This document shows, piece after piece, positions 26,356 through 39,088 of a DNA stretch of 64,000 bases. The stretch is from Adenanthera pavonina (Eukaryota > Streptophyta > Magnoliopsida > Fabales > Fabaceae). Within the stretch, counting starts at the first letter, position 1. Each line of letters begins with the position of its first letter. The translations under genes and the position numbers were made by a program. The stretch is taken from NCBI GenBank assembly GCA_026686845.1, contig JAIVEN010000006.1, positions 30,674,501 through 30,738,500 of the forward strand, in the 5' to 3' direction. The notes beneath the pieces are model-generated. The model was not told the DNA's origin. It searched no databases and was given only the letters and a program-made list of their open reading frames with translations.

Positions 26356-28539
26356 ACTATAGTTATATACTAGCCAAAAATCAAGTCTTAAAGGGAAGAA
26401 TTAGTTTTTTTTCAAAAGCTTGCTTCGTAGCTCACTCAAACTTCTCTTTCTTGCATTTTCTCATGCTTTCTTATCAATCGATGGTTCAAAAACTCATTCA
26501 CTCTTACTATCATGCTTAGGAAAAGATTGGACAGCAAGTGATGAAGGAGAAATTTCAAGGAAACTAGCTCAAACTACCAAGAAACTATGGTAGAAAACTT
26601 AAAGATTGCAAATTAGCAAACTTATCATTTTCCTTGGATTTTCTTTCTTCCTTTCTTCTCTTTTCTCTACCTCACGTAGACTTTCCTTTCTTTTGCCCTT
26701 GGCTGCAATTTATCTCCCTCTTTCAAAGTGTTTGAATGTGTAATGAGAGGAGGGACATATAAGCCACTAATTAAGATTACTTTTTGCTAGTCACCTTAAT
26801 GAATTTAATCAAAACTTAGTCCTTAAGTTTACTTAATTACTAAGGCTTCATTTTTTAGCACATGAGAGCTGCCAAGTGGCGCTAACTTGAGGAATAATAT
26901 CTCTAAAATACTGCACATTTTTCTCAGTCCAGTAATACCCTGTATTAGTTACTTTATACTCAGACCAATAAAGTTACCTTTTGCAGTATAAAGTCACTGT
27001 ATGAGTATAGGATTAAAGTAAACTTGTGTCTGGTATTAATTTATTATCCAATCTCCTAAAATCTCCTTTTGTGGTATCCAACTACTTTTCTTTTCACCTT
27101 TTTAGCTTTTGTAGATCAAAAAGCAGTTTTATCGGTATAAAATTACTTTTTCATTTTCAGTATTGATTATTTCTTTATCCTTAATCATTAACCCTTTGTT
27201 TCATATACCAATGGACTCATCTCGTCAAGAGCTTCAATTTAACTATAATTTTACATATTTATAAAATCACCCCTGACCTGAGGTAAATTTATAATTCATA
27301 AACTTTCCAATCATTAGGTGTAATTTTTCCTAAGACAATTTTAACTGTTTTCTTGAGATGATTTTTGTTGGTTAAGGACTGAAATATAATTATCATACTT
27401 TTTAGGAGCAAAAATATAATTTTTGATTTTTCTGCCTGATTGGAAAAAATAATTTCTTTACCCTATGTCATACAAAATGTAACACCCCTCATGATATCTT
27501 TCTTGGCATTGTGTTCAGGACAGGAGAAAACAGGAGGGAGGAAGGTTCAAGTAGAGTCTAAAAGAGCTCTACGTCGTGGCTTAAAGCAGAGCTGCTGTGG
27601 AGAGAGCGTGTCCAATGGCGTTGTTTCAGCTGAAACTAGTGGAGCCATGGTGAGGATCGGGAATTTTGCTTAAATCATGATCATTTTGGACGAACGGAAA
27701 GGAAAGAGAATGGAGGAGAACTGAGGGAGCTTTGCTAGGGCTTGTTGGATTCAGCCATTGGGAATTGTTTTTAGCCTCTGGAAGCTTGGATTCAAGTTGG
27801 TGAGTGATTCCTACTCCTCTCTCTCCATTTTTCTTCAGTTGAAATTTGGGGTTTTTCAGTAATATGTTGGGATTTCCGGTTTGGGACGAAATCCACCAAT
27901 TGAAATGGATGAAATGGGGTTAAGGAAGTGTGTTGTGGTGTTCTTGTTGCTTGGATGTGAGTTTTGAAGGGTATATGTATGATTTGAGCTTAACCCTAGG
28001 TTGTTTTCGATTTGGGCTCTTGGGAATCCGAAGTGTATGTGTTTGAGTAGTGTTTAAATAGTCCCCAAGAGCTTATTGATGCATGAAAAGGGTGTTGGAA
28101 CCTTGGGTTAAGCTAAAGTGGTTGAATTGTGGAATTTGGATATTTGGTATATTATGTTAATTAAGGTATTATGGTATTATAAGGTTGTTTGGATACTCGG
28201 AGAAGGCTAGTCATGGGATTAACATTCAAGAAAGCTTGTGGAACTCGTGTGAGCGCGGTATTGACAACCTGAGGTAACCAGGTGTTTGTTTATATTGTAT
28301 GGTTTATATGGTATGACAATATGTATATTTGTGTACATATGCATGTTTCTTTCATACCACGATATTGATGTATTTGTGTGTACTATTTTCTATATATCGT
28401 GGTATGCATACAACTAGATGATGACTATGATGATTATGATGATGATACATGAGTATCACTATATAGCATTGTGAGATTGAGATAGATGGCGGTTTGGGTG
28501 GTAATGATGTGATGATGATATGACGTATAATGATATATA

Positions 28540-28640
28540 TATATATTAGGGAGGATAAGAATGGATTATATATATATATATGTTAGGGAGGATAAGGATG
28601 GATTATATATGTTAGGGAGTATAAGGATAGGATCCCTGCG
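28540..28640 (+). repeat. Short tandem repeat in LTR Z
   Basis: Three imperfect copies of a 'ttagggaggataaggatgg' unit are separated by (TA)n runs, starting near 28547, 28583 and 28612. Unit spacing shrinks from about 37 to 29 bases as the TA run shortens. Confidence 0.75.
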
Positions 28641-28970
28641 AGGGCAACATGTATTCCATTCATTTCATACTGCATTAATGAGTGGTATAAGATATATATA
28701 TGTATATATGTGTGTGGTTGTTCCTGGTTACTAAGACATTGTCTCACACCCCTCTCCCATAAACTAACATTTCAGGTGACGATTTTGCCACTAGTCTGAA
28801 GAAGACGCGAGAGTAGCTACGTGCGTGGGAATAGTCTATGTAGTATGTGTAATTGGGATAACGTATCTTGTGCCAAGTAGGATAAAATGGTTTGTAATGA
28901 ATGTACGACATTGGGTGTATTGTTTTGGATATTCGTATGTATGGTTATATGTGGAAAAAGGTGTTGTTTG

Positions 28971-30625
28971 TGTTGAATCAAGTGTTTTGATGATTCCAAA
29001 TCAACTTTCTAGAGCTTGGAGAGAAGATATCAAAGGTACACAAATGATCTCAAGTGAAGAAATTCAAGAAAAACTAACACAATAATAGATGTAGAATCTA
29101 TAGCCTTGATTAAATTGAGTAAAAGACTTTGAATTGGCAAAAAGATGTTTTAAAACCATGATTCTATGTTAATCCATGGAATATTTGAAAAACACCCACT
29201 AATGATAAAGTTTCAAACGTTTATACTGATATGCTGTTTTGAAATTTTGAACTTTGGCTTTGAAAATTCGAATTTCGTATTGAAAATGAACAAGTCTAAA
29301 AAGAGCCTTCTCTAATAGATAAATGTTTACTAGAGATATTCGAATTTTGAATCTTGTCTGAAAAGAGCTTTCTCTGACAGATGAACTTTGGCTTTTGAAA
29401 ATTGGAATTTTAGACAAAATACAACTTATGAAAAATGAAAAATTCGTCTGAGGAAATGTCAATGTTCATCTGAAAACTGAGTTTGGAAAGAGCATCAAAA
29501 TGGCTCATTGACAGATGAACTTTGAACATGAAAATTTGAACTTCAGAAACAAAGCTTGTGAGTCTGTTATGATGATATGTTGACATACAAATGATAGTAT
29601 TCATAAATTTGAACTTTGAAGTAAGTCTGAAAAGAGACCTCTCTAACAGATGAACTTTGTATCTTGAATATTCAAATTTTGAACAGATGAACTATTGTGC
29701 CTTAATTGAACTGCCCACTGACAGACATATTTTGGGTATCAAAATTCGAATTTTGAAGGCACTGTAGCAAAATGGAAAACTGTTCATACTTTCCAGAAGA
29801 ACTTTAAACTTGAAAATTCGTATGTTCCAACATAGAAACATCATTCAAAGATCAAAATTGGAACTTTGATTCATGACAGACGAACTTCAAATGTCCAACG
29901 TTAAAGTCTTTAGCTTTCGATTTCTGTGAAATTTGTCTGTTGACCAACCAAAATTCAAACTTTGGATGTCAGAAGCATTAAATGCGGTTGGTGAATGGAT
30001 AGTTTTTCAGAGTAACCATTGGGTAACTTCTCCAATGGATAGATGTTGTCTCTAACGTATAGTTGAGACCCAAATCTATAAATATATCATTTGAAGTTGT
30101 GGGTAATGATTTTAACTTTGTATATACTGAAACTTTGCCAAATCATTAACTTAAAGTCTATTATTCTTACAAACTTCATTCTTTGTACTCCAACTTTCAT
30201 ATACACTCTAATTAAGAGAGTTTATTCATTGTAAATAATCTTATCTTCATCTGGAAGAAAGATTATCTTGTATGGGGATATCACAAGGGATTGGGGAAGC
30301 ACTTAGCTAAAGTGCAAAGAGAGAAAGTGTGAGCTCTTAAAATAGAGCATCATAGCTGTATTGTGGCATTTGTAAGAAGCCCACTGAATTCTTGCAAGAT
30401 AGTTGAAAATCCCAAGTGGTAGCTTGAGGACTAGATGTTGGTCAAGATTGAGAGACCAAACCAGGATAAACATCTATGTCTTCCCTTCTCTATTACTACT
30501 TTTACTTGTTATTCATTTATACTCTGTTTTACTGTCTGCTTTGCTTTCTTCACTTTATTGACATTTTGTGGAAAATTTCAAGCTTCCCCATTCACCTCCC
30601 TCTTGGAAAGCCAGCATATCTAACA
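28971..30625 (+). mobile_element. 5' LTR of element B, 1655 bp
   Basis: It starts TGTTGAATCAAGTG and ends ATATCTAACA. A TATA-like box (TATAAATA) lies at 30077-30084, and the word 'ggatatcacaagggattgggg' follows downstream, as in C. The middle of the LTR is made of recurring words: AAATTCGAATTT and CAGATGAACTTTG. The short frames at 29199-29604 are open only because of these repeats. Confidence 0.9.
30077..30084 (+). promoter_or_regulatory. TATA box of the B 5' LTR
   Basis: TATAAATA follows 'cccaaatc' and precedes 'tatcatttgaagttgtgggtaa'. The same context recurs at 41267-41274 and 48764-48771 in C. It probably sets the start of genomic RNA. Activity is inferred from position only. Confidence 0.55.
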
Positions 30626-30627
30626 AG

Positions 30628-30639
30628 TGGTATCAGAGT
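30628..30639 (+). other. Primer-binding site of element B
   Basis: TGGTATCAGAGT begins two bases after the LTR end and matches the complement of the initiator tRNA-Met 3' end (TGGTATCAGAGC) at 11 of 12 bases. Confidence 0.9.
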
Positions 30640-30680
30640 CTGGATTCTCAAACAAAGGATTTAACAGTTCAGGAAGAACA

Positions 30681-32460
30681 ATGGCTGGCTTTGGAGAGAG
30701 TATACTACTAGAGAGAAACAACACAAATAGACCACCCGGCTTCAGTGGAGAGCACTATGGATACTGGAAGATGAGAATGTAAATTTATCTCTAATCCATT
30801 GATCTTGACATATGGTTTATCATCCAAAAGGGAGATTTTGTTCCAATGACATCGTTGGATGATGGGAAGTACACAGAGAAGCCAAAGGCAGAATAGAACT
30901 AGGAAGATAGGAGAAGAGTCTTACTGAATTTCAAAGTAAAACATTGCCTGATCAGTGCATTGAATCAAGACGAATTCTACAGGGTCTCACAATGCTCCAC
31001 AGCCAAGGATAAGTGGAACACCCTTGAAATCGCTCATGAAGGAACCACTGGAGTAAGAGAAAACAAATTGAACTCCTGCATAGGAGAATATGAGTGCTTC
31101 AAAATGGTTGAAGGAGAGAGTGTCAAAGAACTGTAAAAGAGATTCACTCTCATTATGAATCAGTTGAAAATTCTTGGCAAGGAGTACACTTAGATAGAAA
31201 AGGTCAGAAAGATCCTCAAAGCTCTTCCTCTGGAATGACAATCCAAAGTAACAGTAATAGAGGAAGCCAGAGGAGAATCAATGGCATCTGTCACAGCTCT
31301 TTTCGGTAGCCTCGAAGAATATGAAGGAAAGATGAAGGCTCTAAAGGAGGCAGGACAAGACAGAAAGAAGAAGGGTCTTGCACTGAAAGCTGGTGAGGAG
31401 AAAGAAGAAGAATCTGATGATGGAGATGAGCTAGATGAAGAAACTCTGGCTATGATGGTCAGAAAATTTGAAAGATTTTACAACAAGAAAAGAAACAAGA
31501 AATTCTTCAAGAAAGGAGCAACTAGAGATAGCAAGAAAGAAGGAAAAGAACTTGTCACTTGCTACGAGTACAAGAAGCAGGGACATATCAAATGGGATTG
31601 TCCACAATTCCTCAAGAAGAAAGAGAAAGAAAAGAAAGCTGCAAATAAAGGCAAGAAGAAAAGAGCGTACATCTCATCAATCTGGGGTAACAGCTCAGAT
31701 GAAAATGAGATTGCCAACATCTGTCTGATAGCACTTGCATCTAAAGAAGCTGAAATCCCATCCAACAGTGATTAGGAAGATGAGGTATATGAATCTGAAC
31801 CTTCCTATTTTAAATTACTGGATGCATTTCATGAATTGCATGATGAGTTCATTAAGACTGCCAAAGAACTCAAACAAGCTAAGAGAAAGATTAACAAGTT
31901 AGAATCTCAGCATAACATCTCTGAAACTGCTTATTTGCCTATTGCTGAATCTGTTTGTTGTAAATCATGCATTGAATTAAAGCAAACCAATGACTATCTA
32001 GTGAAAAGCATGTCTAGACTTACTAAAGGAAAGAATATGTTATTTGCTTTAATGGGAAGTCAGAGAATAACACAGGGGAAGGCTGGACTTAGCTATGGCC
32101 CTTGTGCAGTAAAAGAAAAGATTAGGAAGAAAAATCAAAACGTGTATATGAGACATTTTGTGCATGCTAGTGGCAGTAAAAAGAAAGATCATGTTTCATA
32201 ACATATTGAGTCCTATGATCAACCAAAGCATGTAAAACAAAAATATTATCTCCATTATTTTCTTCCTGCATCTCAATCCAGCGGTCCCTTCACCACTTGT
32301 CACTTCTGTAATAAGAAGGGACATATTTTCAGTTCATGTTCTTTAAAAAAAATGGACTTGACAGGAAGGTTAAATGGATTCCTAAAGGTACATCTGTATC
32401 TAGGAAAAATACTACTGACAGAAAAGGACCCAAGCAAATTTGGGTACCTAAAAAGAAAAT
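30681..32460 (+). pseudogene. Copia gag of element B, many stops
   Basis: The start is ATG 30681 (MAGFGESILLE). A TAA follows at 30780-30782, where C has CAG. Later blocks stay largely in the same frame. A TAA at 31134-31136 lies in the KELQKRF block and is shared with C. The frame at 31281-31775 holds the acidic/lysine-rich region and a first zinc knuckle, CYEYKKQGHIKWDC, whose second Cys is Tyr. The frame at 31836-32201 is the helical region after it. A second knuckle, CHFCNKKGHIFSSC, lies at about 32299-32340 and is intact. Gag packages element RNA into cytoplasmic particles. This copy cannot make a full-length protein. Confidence 0.85.
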
Positions 32461-32880
32461 ATGAACTTTGTCTTGCAGGTTTGTCTTAAAGCTTGAAAGA
32501 GTAATAAATGGTATATGGACAGTGCCTGCTCAAGTCATATGACTGGTGATAAAGAGAAGTTCATCACCCTTAGAGACAAGAAAGGAGGAAAGGTGACATT
32601 TGGAGGTGATCAATATGGCAAAATAGTTGGCATTGGCATTGTGGGCAAAATCCTGATATATCCATTAAAGAGGTGCTGTTTGTAATTGGCCTCAATCACA
32701 ATCTGCTAAGCATGAGTCAGACATGTGATAAAGGAAACTGGGTACTGTTTGACTCAAAGTTCTGCCTGGTCATCGAAAAAGTGATCACAAAGTAATCCTC
32801 AAGGCTCAAAGGGATGGTAACTATTATACTATTGATCTTGATGAACTTCCTCCCTTAGATTCTGTCTGTTTGATTAGTCA
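32461..32880 (+). pseudogene. Copia protease of element B
   Basis: The active-site region reads WYMDSACSSHMTGD at 32509-32550. The catalytic Asp is kept, but the usual Gly of DSG is Ala. The following block (KEKFITLRDKKGG) leads into the flap region. The aspartic protease would cleave the Gag-Pol polyprotein. Frames are interrupted upstream ('cttaaagcttgaaagagtaataaatgg' at 32486-32510 carries stops) and again near 32640. The segment matches 8861-9088 of element D. Confidence 0.75.
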
Positions 32881-34118
32881 AGATAATGATAGTTGGTTGT
32901 AGCATAGAAGGTTAGCACATGTTAACATGAATCAACTATCAAAACTAGTTAAAAATAAGTTAGTCACTGGCCTACCAACAATTTCTTTTGAAAAAGACAA
33001 AGAATGTGATGCATGCCTAAGAGGAAAACAAACTAGATCATCATTTAAATCTAAAAACGTAGTCACCACATCTAGACCTCTACAACTATTACATATGGAT
33101 CTGATAGGACCATCTAGAGTTAAGAGCATTGGTGGAAATCTGTATGGTCTTGTAATTGTGGATGATAACTCTAGATTTACCTGGACATTGTTTCTTTCTT
33201 CTAAAAGTGATACGTTTGATGTATTTGTAACCTTAGCTAAGAAAGTGCAAAATGAGAAAGGTATTTCTATTGTATCTATCAGGTATGACATGGAGGAGAG
33301 TTTGAAAATTCATACTTCCTGGAGTATTGTAATGAGCATGAAATTGATCACAACTTCTCAGCTCCAAGAACTCCTCAACAAAATAGAGTGGTGGAAAGGA
33401 AGAACAAAACAATTGGAGAGATGGTAAGAGCAATGCTGAATGAAAAGGAACTCTCTCAAGTATTCTGCGCTGATGCAGTAAACACAGTAAGTTACATCAT
33501 AAACAGAGCCTACATCAGACCAATTCTTGGGAAGACTCCTTATGAGCTATACAAAGGAAGAAATCCAAACATCTCACATCTACATGTATTAGGCTGTAAG
33601 TGCTTCATTCACAACAATGGAAAGGAGAACTTGGGTAAGTTTGATGCTAAATCTGAAGAAGGTATATTTCTGGGCTACTCTAGTAGGAGTAAAGCATATA
33701 GAGTTTTTAATAAAAAGTCTAATTTAGTAGAAGAATCTGTGCGTGTAGTGTTTATTGAAAATGAAACTATTTCTAAGCATGTCACTGATGAAGATGATCT
33801 TATTTCAAATTTTAAGAACTAAGATCTTTCTGAAGAAGATAAAGTTGAACCTCCAAAAATATCTGAATCTATTAACATAGAGGAAGATATTTAGGAGAAA
33901 GATTTTGAGGATGAGGATAATGAAGAAATGTCTCAAGAACTCCCTAGAGCTTGGAGATATCAAAGGAATCATCTTGTTGATCAAGTAATTGGGATGTTCA
34001 AGAGAAAGTTAAAACCAGAAAACAGTTAAGAGATCAGATGTTAAACTGTGCTTTTATTTCTCAAATTGAACCTAAATGCACTAAAGAAGCCTTAACTGAT
34101 TAATACTAGATTTTAGCT
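32881..34118 (+). pseudogene. Copia integrase of element B
   Basis: The N-terminal part has RRLAHVN followed by the CDACLRGKQ Cys pair (32907-33035), but the Trp before it is TAG. The core contains HMDLIGPSR with the first catalytic Asp and the DDNSRFTWTLFL strand. A frameshift near 33286 disrupts the block corresponding to DHGGEF in element D, and the frame resumes at 33388 with VERKNKT. The C-terminal part runs to 33822, with GCKCFIHNNGKENLGKFD and FLGYSSRSK. 33823-34118 is an acidic linker with several stops. Integrase inserts the cDNA into the genome. This copy is inactive. Confidence 0.85.
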
Positions 34119-34781
34119 ATGCAAGATGAATTGAATCAATTTGAAAGAAATCAAGTTTGGGATTTAGTGCCTAGACCTAAAATTCATCCTATCATTGGCA
34201 CTAAATGGGTTTTTAGGAATAAACTTGATGAATCTGGATTAATAATCAGAAATAAAGCTAGACTGGTTGTAAAAGGATATAATCAAGAAGAAGGAATTGA
34301 TTTTGAAGAAACCTTTGCTCCGGTGGCTAGATTAGAAGCAATTAGAATTCTATTAGCATACGCATGCATGAAGAATATAATGTTACATCAAATGGATGTA
34401 AAGTGTGCTTTTCTTAATGGATATATCATGGAAGAAGTTTATGTAGACCAATCTCCAGGCTTTGAAGACTCTACAAAACCAAATCATGTTTATAAACTAA
34501 AGAAAGCCCTTTACGGTTTAAAGCAAGCTCCTAGAGCATGGTATGAAAGGTTAAGTAATTTTCTAACTGAAAAGGAGTTTAACAGAGGAAAAGTAGATAC
34601 TACTTTGTTCACTAAGAAAGAAAATAAAGATTTACTTATTGTTCAAATTTATGTTGATGATATTATATTTGGTGCTACTAATGAATCTCTTTGCAAGAAC
34701 TTTTCTAAGCTAATGCAGGGAGAATTCAAAATATCCTTAATGGGTGAGCTCAACTTCTTCCTTGGATTGCAAATTAAATAA
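34119..34781 (+). pseudogene. Copia reverse transcriptase of element B
   Basis: This is the longest clean pol block in B, 220 codons. In order it shows GTKWVFRNKLDESG, ARLVVKGYNQEEGIDF, ETFAPVARLEAIR, HQMDVKCAFLNG, KLKKALYGLKQAPRAWYE, and the catalytic YVDD at 34650-34661 (IYVDDIIFGATN). All three catalytic aspartates appear present. A TAA at 34779-34781 (in NFFLGLQIK) ends the frame where the family reads on. The Met at 34119 is internal to pol, not a true start. Copia RT domain order and wording are unmistakable. Confidence 0.9.
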
Positions 34782-35600
34782 TTTGATGATGGTATCTTTC
34801 TCAATCAATCCAAATATCTAAAGGAATTGCTGAAAAAGTTTGGCATGGAAAATGCTAAGCTAATGGGAACACTTATGGCTACTGCAACCAAGCTTGATAT
34901 GGATGAAGGAGGAAAAATGGTTGACATAACTCAGTATAGAAGAATGATTGGATCTCTGCTATACCTAACTACCAGCAGACCTGACATTATGTTCAGTGTC
35001 TGTATGTGTGCAAGGTTCCAGTCATGTCCCAAAGAAACCCATGTAACAGCTGTGAAGCGTATCTTCAGATATCTTATAAGAACATCACATATGGGTCTTT
35101 GGTATCCAAAGGGCAATGGAGAAGATCTCAAAGGATACACTGATGCTGACTTTCCAGGATCCAAAATTGATAGAAAAAGCACAAGTGGAACATGTCAGTT
35201 TCTTGGAGGATCCTTGGTCTCATGGTTTAGCAAGAAACAAAACAGTGTGGCCTTATTCACGGCAGAAGCTGAATATGTTAATGCTGGAAGCTGTTGTGCC
35301 CAAATCATCTGGATGAAACAGCAACTTGAAGATCTTGAGATTCAAATGAAGGAAATACCAATAATATGTGACAACTAAAGTGCCATTAACATCACAAAGA
35401 ATCATGTCATGCATTCATGGACAAAGCATATTGAAGTTAAGTACCACTTCATAAGGGATCATGTTCTGAAAGGAGAAATCAGATTAGAATGCATCCCTAC
35501 AGAAGATCAAATTGTCGACATTTTGACAAAGCCTCTTTCAAAAGACAAACATTGCAAAATCAGAAGAGAAATGGGTATGGTAAATCCTAATGAACTGTAA
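34782..35600 (+). pseudogene. Copia RT connection and RNase H of element B
   Basis: The same frame continues past the TAA. The block 34827-35378 has LLYLTTSRPDIMF, the KRIFRYL block and the RNase H start GYTDADFPGS, with SGTCQFLGGSLVSW and TAEAEYV. A further stop at 35376-35378 replaces the Gln of CDNQSA. The rest (35379-35600) ends with DILTKPLSKDKH and MGMVNPNEL followed by TAA. RNase H degrades the RNA strand during reverse transcription. Only point stops separate the pieces, so B lost function mainly by point mutation. Confidence 0.88.
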
Positions 35601-36587
35601 GTAAAGCCTTGTGCAAATCTGTTTTTAGAATTTCTGACATTAATTCTAACTTTAGCATTAGAGTAAGTTTAATTTAAGTTGCAGGTGCTCCTCATAAGGT
35701 TCAATGGCAATAAATCTAAAAAATGGAGCACAGCAGAATGGACCAGTCAAAAGATGAAAAAGGAAGCAATGAATCTGAGTTTCTGAATCCATTCTGTAAG
35801 TTTATGAAGTTAAAATTCACATTTTAGATGAGTATTAGACGAATTTCCATGATAAATTGTGTTTTTGAACAAGTTAGCATACTTAACATTCAAATTTAAA
35901 TGTCCATCAGACAAACTTCAGCTTGTTCTACATTGTAACAATTCTCAATGGTCCTTCAAAATTCGTCTGTTGGTCTATGAAAGTTCGAATTTTCAAAAAT
36001 AAAGTTCCAATGTTATCTTTGTCCAACATGAAGATTGTGCGAATTTCCATTTCCCAAAATACACATATTAGAAACTCTTTACAAAATGTTGAAATTCGAA
36101 TTTCTAATTCAAAATTCGTTTGTTGAAACATGCTTACATTACTGAATCTCTGAAAAGACAAATTTTCATAATTAAAATTCGTCTGTTGATTGTTGTATTG
36201 ATAATTGCTTGTTAGCTGCTCTTCGAAATTTGAATTTTGTTGAAACAAAGTTCGTCTGTTCATCTTTTGCTGCTTGAACCAAGCCTCTGTCAAATGAACT
36301 TCCAGGAGAAAACTCATCTATCAGTAAGCTTTACTGAAGGGGATAACTTGTAACTACTCGAGGTTCGAATTTTGACCCCTTAAAATTTGTCTGTCCTGCG
36401 GTTACACACGTTAAAACCAACGGTTATCCTCTGAACAGACGCAACCCTATTCATGTCTCTCATGGGTCTGTTCAAATTCTCTCTTTAATACCCTTTAATT
36501 CTGACTGTAAATCTTCATTTTCCACCGATTAATCTTCTTCTCGCATCCTATAAACACACTCTTTGCATCATTCTGAATCATTCATCC
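35601..36587 (+). other. Spacer between pol and the third frame of B
   Basis: About 990 bases without a gene. From about 35820 to 36390 it is filled with the same words that make up the LTRs, mostly in the complementary sense: AAATTCGTCTGTTG, CGAATTTC and CAGACAAACTTC. The spacer 43961-44956 in C corresponds to it. It could hold splice or packaging signals for the downstream frame, but nothing proves this. Confidence 0.6.
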
Positions 36588-38789
36588 ATGAAATTTGCAA
36601 GAATGAAAAATCCTGAAGTTGGAAAGGGAGAATCTCGGCCAAAAAGAACTGTGAAATCCCAATATGCCTTAAAGGAAAGTGAGAAATCAAAAAGAAAAGG
36701 TGAATCCAGCAAAGCAACCCCCTCCAAAAGGTAGAAAACAACACCAAAGGCTGATTCAAAGAAGTCTGGGCCGTCTTCACTAAAGAAAATAGAGCCTTCG
36801 GTTCCTACTACTACTGTTACTTCCACTTCCTCCTCCAGTGCTGAATCTGGAGAATACGAGCTGACTACATTGTCATTATGGAGCAATGCTCATATTCAGG
36901 AGGAGTACACGACTAAGTTTGTGGGCAAGAAGGTAATCAAGCATCACTGTGTCAATATGGAAGAATTTTTAGTCTCTAACAACTTTGATGCTGGGCTATA
37001 GATGATCAAATACAAAAATTTGTTATAGATATTAGAAAGATACGGTGATGAGGTAGTCAAGACTTGGTATGCCTCTCTGAAATACAACAGCAAGAAGAAG
37101 AAGTGGGAAGTCAATCTGAGATCAAGAACCATCTGGCTAACAGATGAAACCTTTAATGAGGTTTTAGAGATACCAGGGCAAGATGGCTTGAAGATTGACA
37201 TTACTACATCTAGGTATATGGATGAGGCAGAGACTGCTGATGAAGAAGGTGGCCCTTTCTTAAACTACAAGGAGAGCACAATCCTGAACACTTTGTTTAG
37301 AAAAAAAAAAGAACAGGCTACCCATAAGCTTGCTGAAGCCCACTGACCTCAATGCTCAAGTGAGAATCCTACACTACCTAGTATCTAGGATTATTTTCAA
37401 CAGAGGAGGTAGCTTCAATCTGATCACAAGGGTAAAAGCACATGTGATGGCAGCAATCATGCGTGGGAAGCTTATTAACATGGGACATATCATTCTCCAA
37501 CTCATGATCAAGGCTAGAGATCAGAGGAAAGACTCCACACTTCCTTATGCAGCAATCATCTTTAAGATCCTTCAGTATGCCAGAATTCAGCATCTTGAGA
37601 AAGGGAAAGGGAAGCCTACTGAGATCTTCAAGGAAGAAGAGCTGCAAAGGATGGGTATAGAAAAGAAAGATGGAAGATGGATTAGAAAGGGAGCTGGAAA
37701 GTCTGAAGATTGCTTCTTTGATGAAGATGCCTCCCCACAGCAAGAAGGTACCTCTGAGGCTCCTCTAAGACCCACATCTCAGCCTTCTCAGCCTGTCCCA
37801 TCTTCATTGCAGCCTGCTCAAGCTCCAATTCCATCTACTCCCTCCTCTCGTGTCAAGCCAACCAAGATCACTGAATTGTATGACAATTTGTCTACACTCA
37901 TACTTAGCATCAGGGATGAGCAAAATGCCAAGTTTGCTCATCTGTAAGATCAAATCCACCAGTTGGCTAAGAACATGAAAGTGGTTGCTGATGCATATGA
38001 AGATATTCGGAATGTCATTCCTGCCACATCAACTCCACCCCAGCCAAGATTCTCTGAGCCTGTTATGTCTCCAACTCCTGAGCGTCGAAGTCCATTTGAG
38101 CTAGCCTCTCCTAATCCTGATGTTGCTGTACATGACACTTAGGCTGCTGGCACATTGAGCACACTACAGGCCTCTAGCAATGAGGCAAGTCCTGGTCCTT
38201 CCTTGGACTATGGCATGGAAGAAGAAGGTCCTCAGGGACCTAGCTTTCATGAGCCCATTTCAACAGATGCTCAAGATTCAATTCTTTCCACTCAAGAATC
38301 TGAGCAAGTTGATAGACTAGTGGTAGCCATCTCTACTTCACCATTCACGCAAGCGCCCTAAATAAGGAAAGGAGCATTATGCCTTATGTTGATTTGCAAG
38401 CCATTGAACATGATGCTCTTTTACAAGCTCAAAGAAGAAGGCTTGAAGAGATGTTTTGTCCTCCTGCTCCCTCATCTGTTACATCCTATGGTCTCTCGGA
38501 GGCACGAAGGGCTCAATTGGCAATTACAAGACAAGAGATTCATGAACTTCTTGAAGACTCTGATGATGAAGACACAAATTCTGAAGTTTCTGAGTCTCTG
38601 CCAAAGCTCAATCCTGAACTACCTTTTGTCCCTGTGCCTCTTCAAGCTATTCCAATGTCTCAGATCCCTCCTCCTGCAGATTTTGTACACCTTCCTGATG
38701 ATGCCAAAAAGGGGGAGAAGATATTCGGACAAACTGGAAAGTCTTCTAGCAAGACTTACAGCAAGAAGTCCAAGTCTAACAAAAAGTGA
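36588..38789 (+). pseudogene. Third frame ('env-like' position) of element B
   Basis: About 730 codons starting at ATG 36588. Stops lie at about 36735, 37000 and 37026. A frameshift occurs at the A-run at 37301-37310, and a second frameshift near 38355. Order: a basic N-terminus rich in Lys/Ser/Pro, a central conserved domain (SNNFDAG, EVVKTWYASLKYNSKKKKW, FNEVLEIPGQDG, VQ.R.LHY), then a Pro/Ser-rich acidic tail ending in lysines (KKSKSNKK). I see no signal peptide or membrane helix, so an envelope role is doubtful. The central part resembles what databases call a plant transposon protein domain. It sits where SIRE1 has its env-like gene. Confidence 0.75.
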
Positions 38790-39074
38790 TTAGAACTTAT
38801 GGATGCTTGGTTCTTCTTGTAGTATTTTATAATGATGTTTTGTTGTTCTTCTGTATTATGTTCTTGTTATATGTTGTACAAGTGACTGTTTGATGAAATG
38901 AAAATTTCTTTGTTCTGATCTCTATCCTTGTGTTGAACTTTGAATGAATTAATGAATCTCTTTACTTGATCCACTGTGCTAGATATCTTTTGAATTATAA
39001 TGCATATGTTGAGGGGGAGTTTGTTAGAGCAAATCAAAGCACTAATCTAGTTTGTAAGTTGTTTTGTCATCATC

Positions 39075-39088
39075 AAAAAAGGAAAGAA
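39075..39088 (+). other. Polypurine tract of element B
   Basis: AAAAAAGGAAAGAA directly precedes the 3' LTR start TGTTAAATC. In C the same place reads AAAAAGGGGGAGAA, so this copy has G-to-A changes. Confidence 0.85.

Noticed and set aside
27440..27673. 77-codon frame near the start of LTR Z
   Set aside because: It crosses the X/Z insertion junction at 27478, so it cannot be an ancestral gene.
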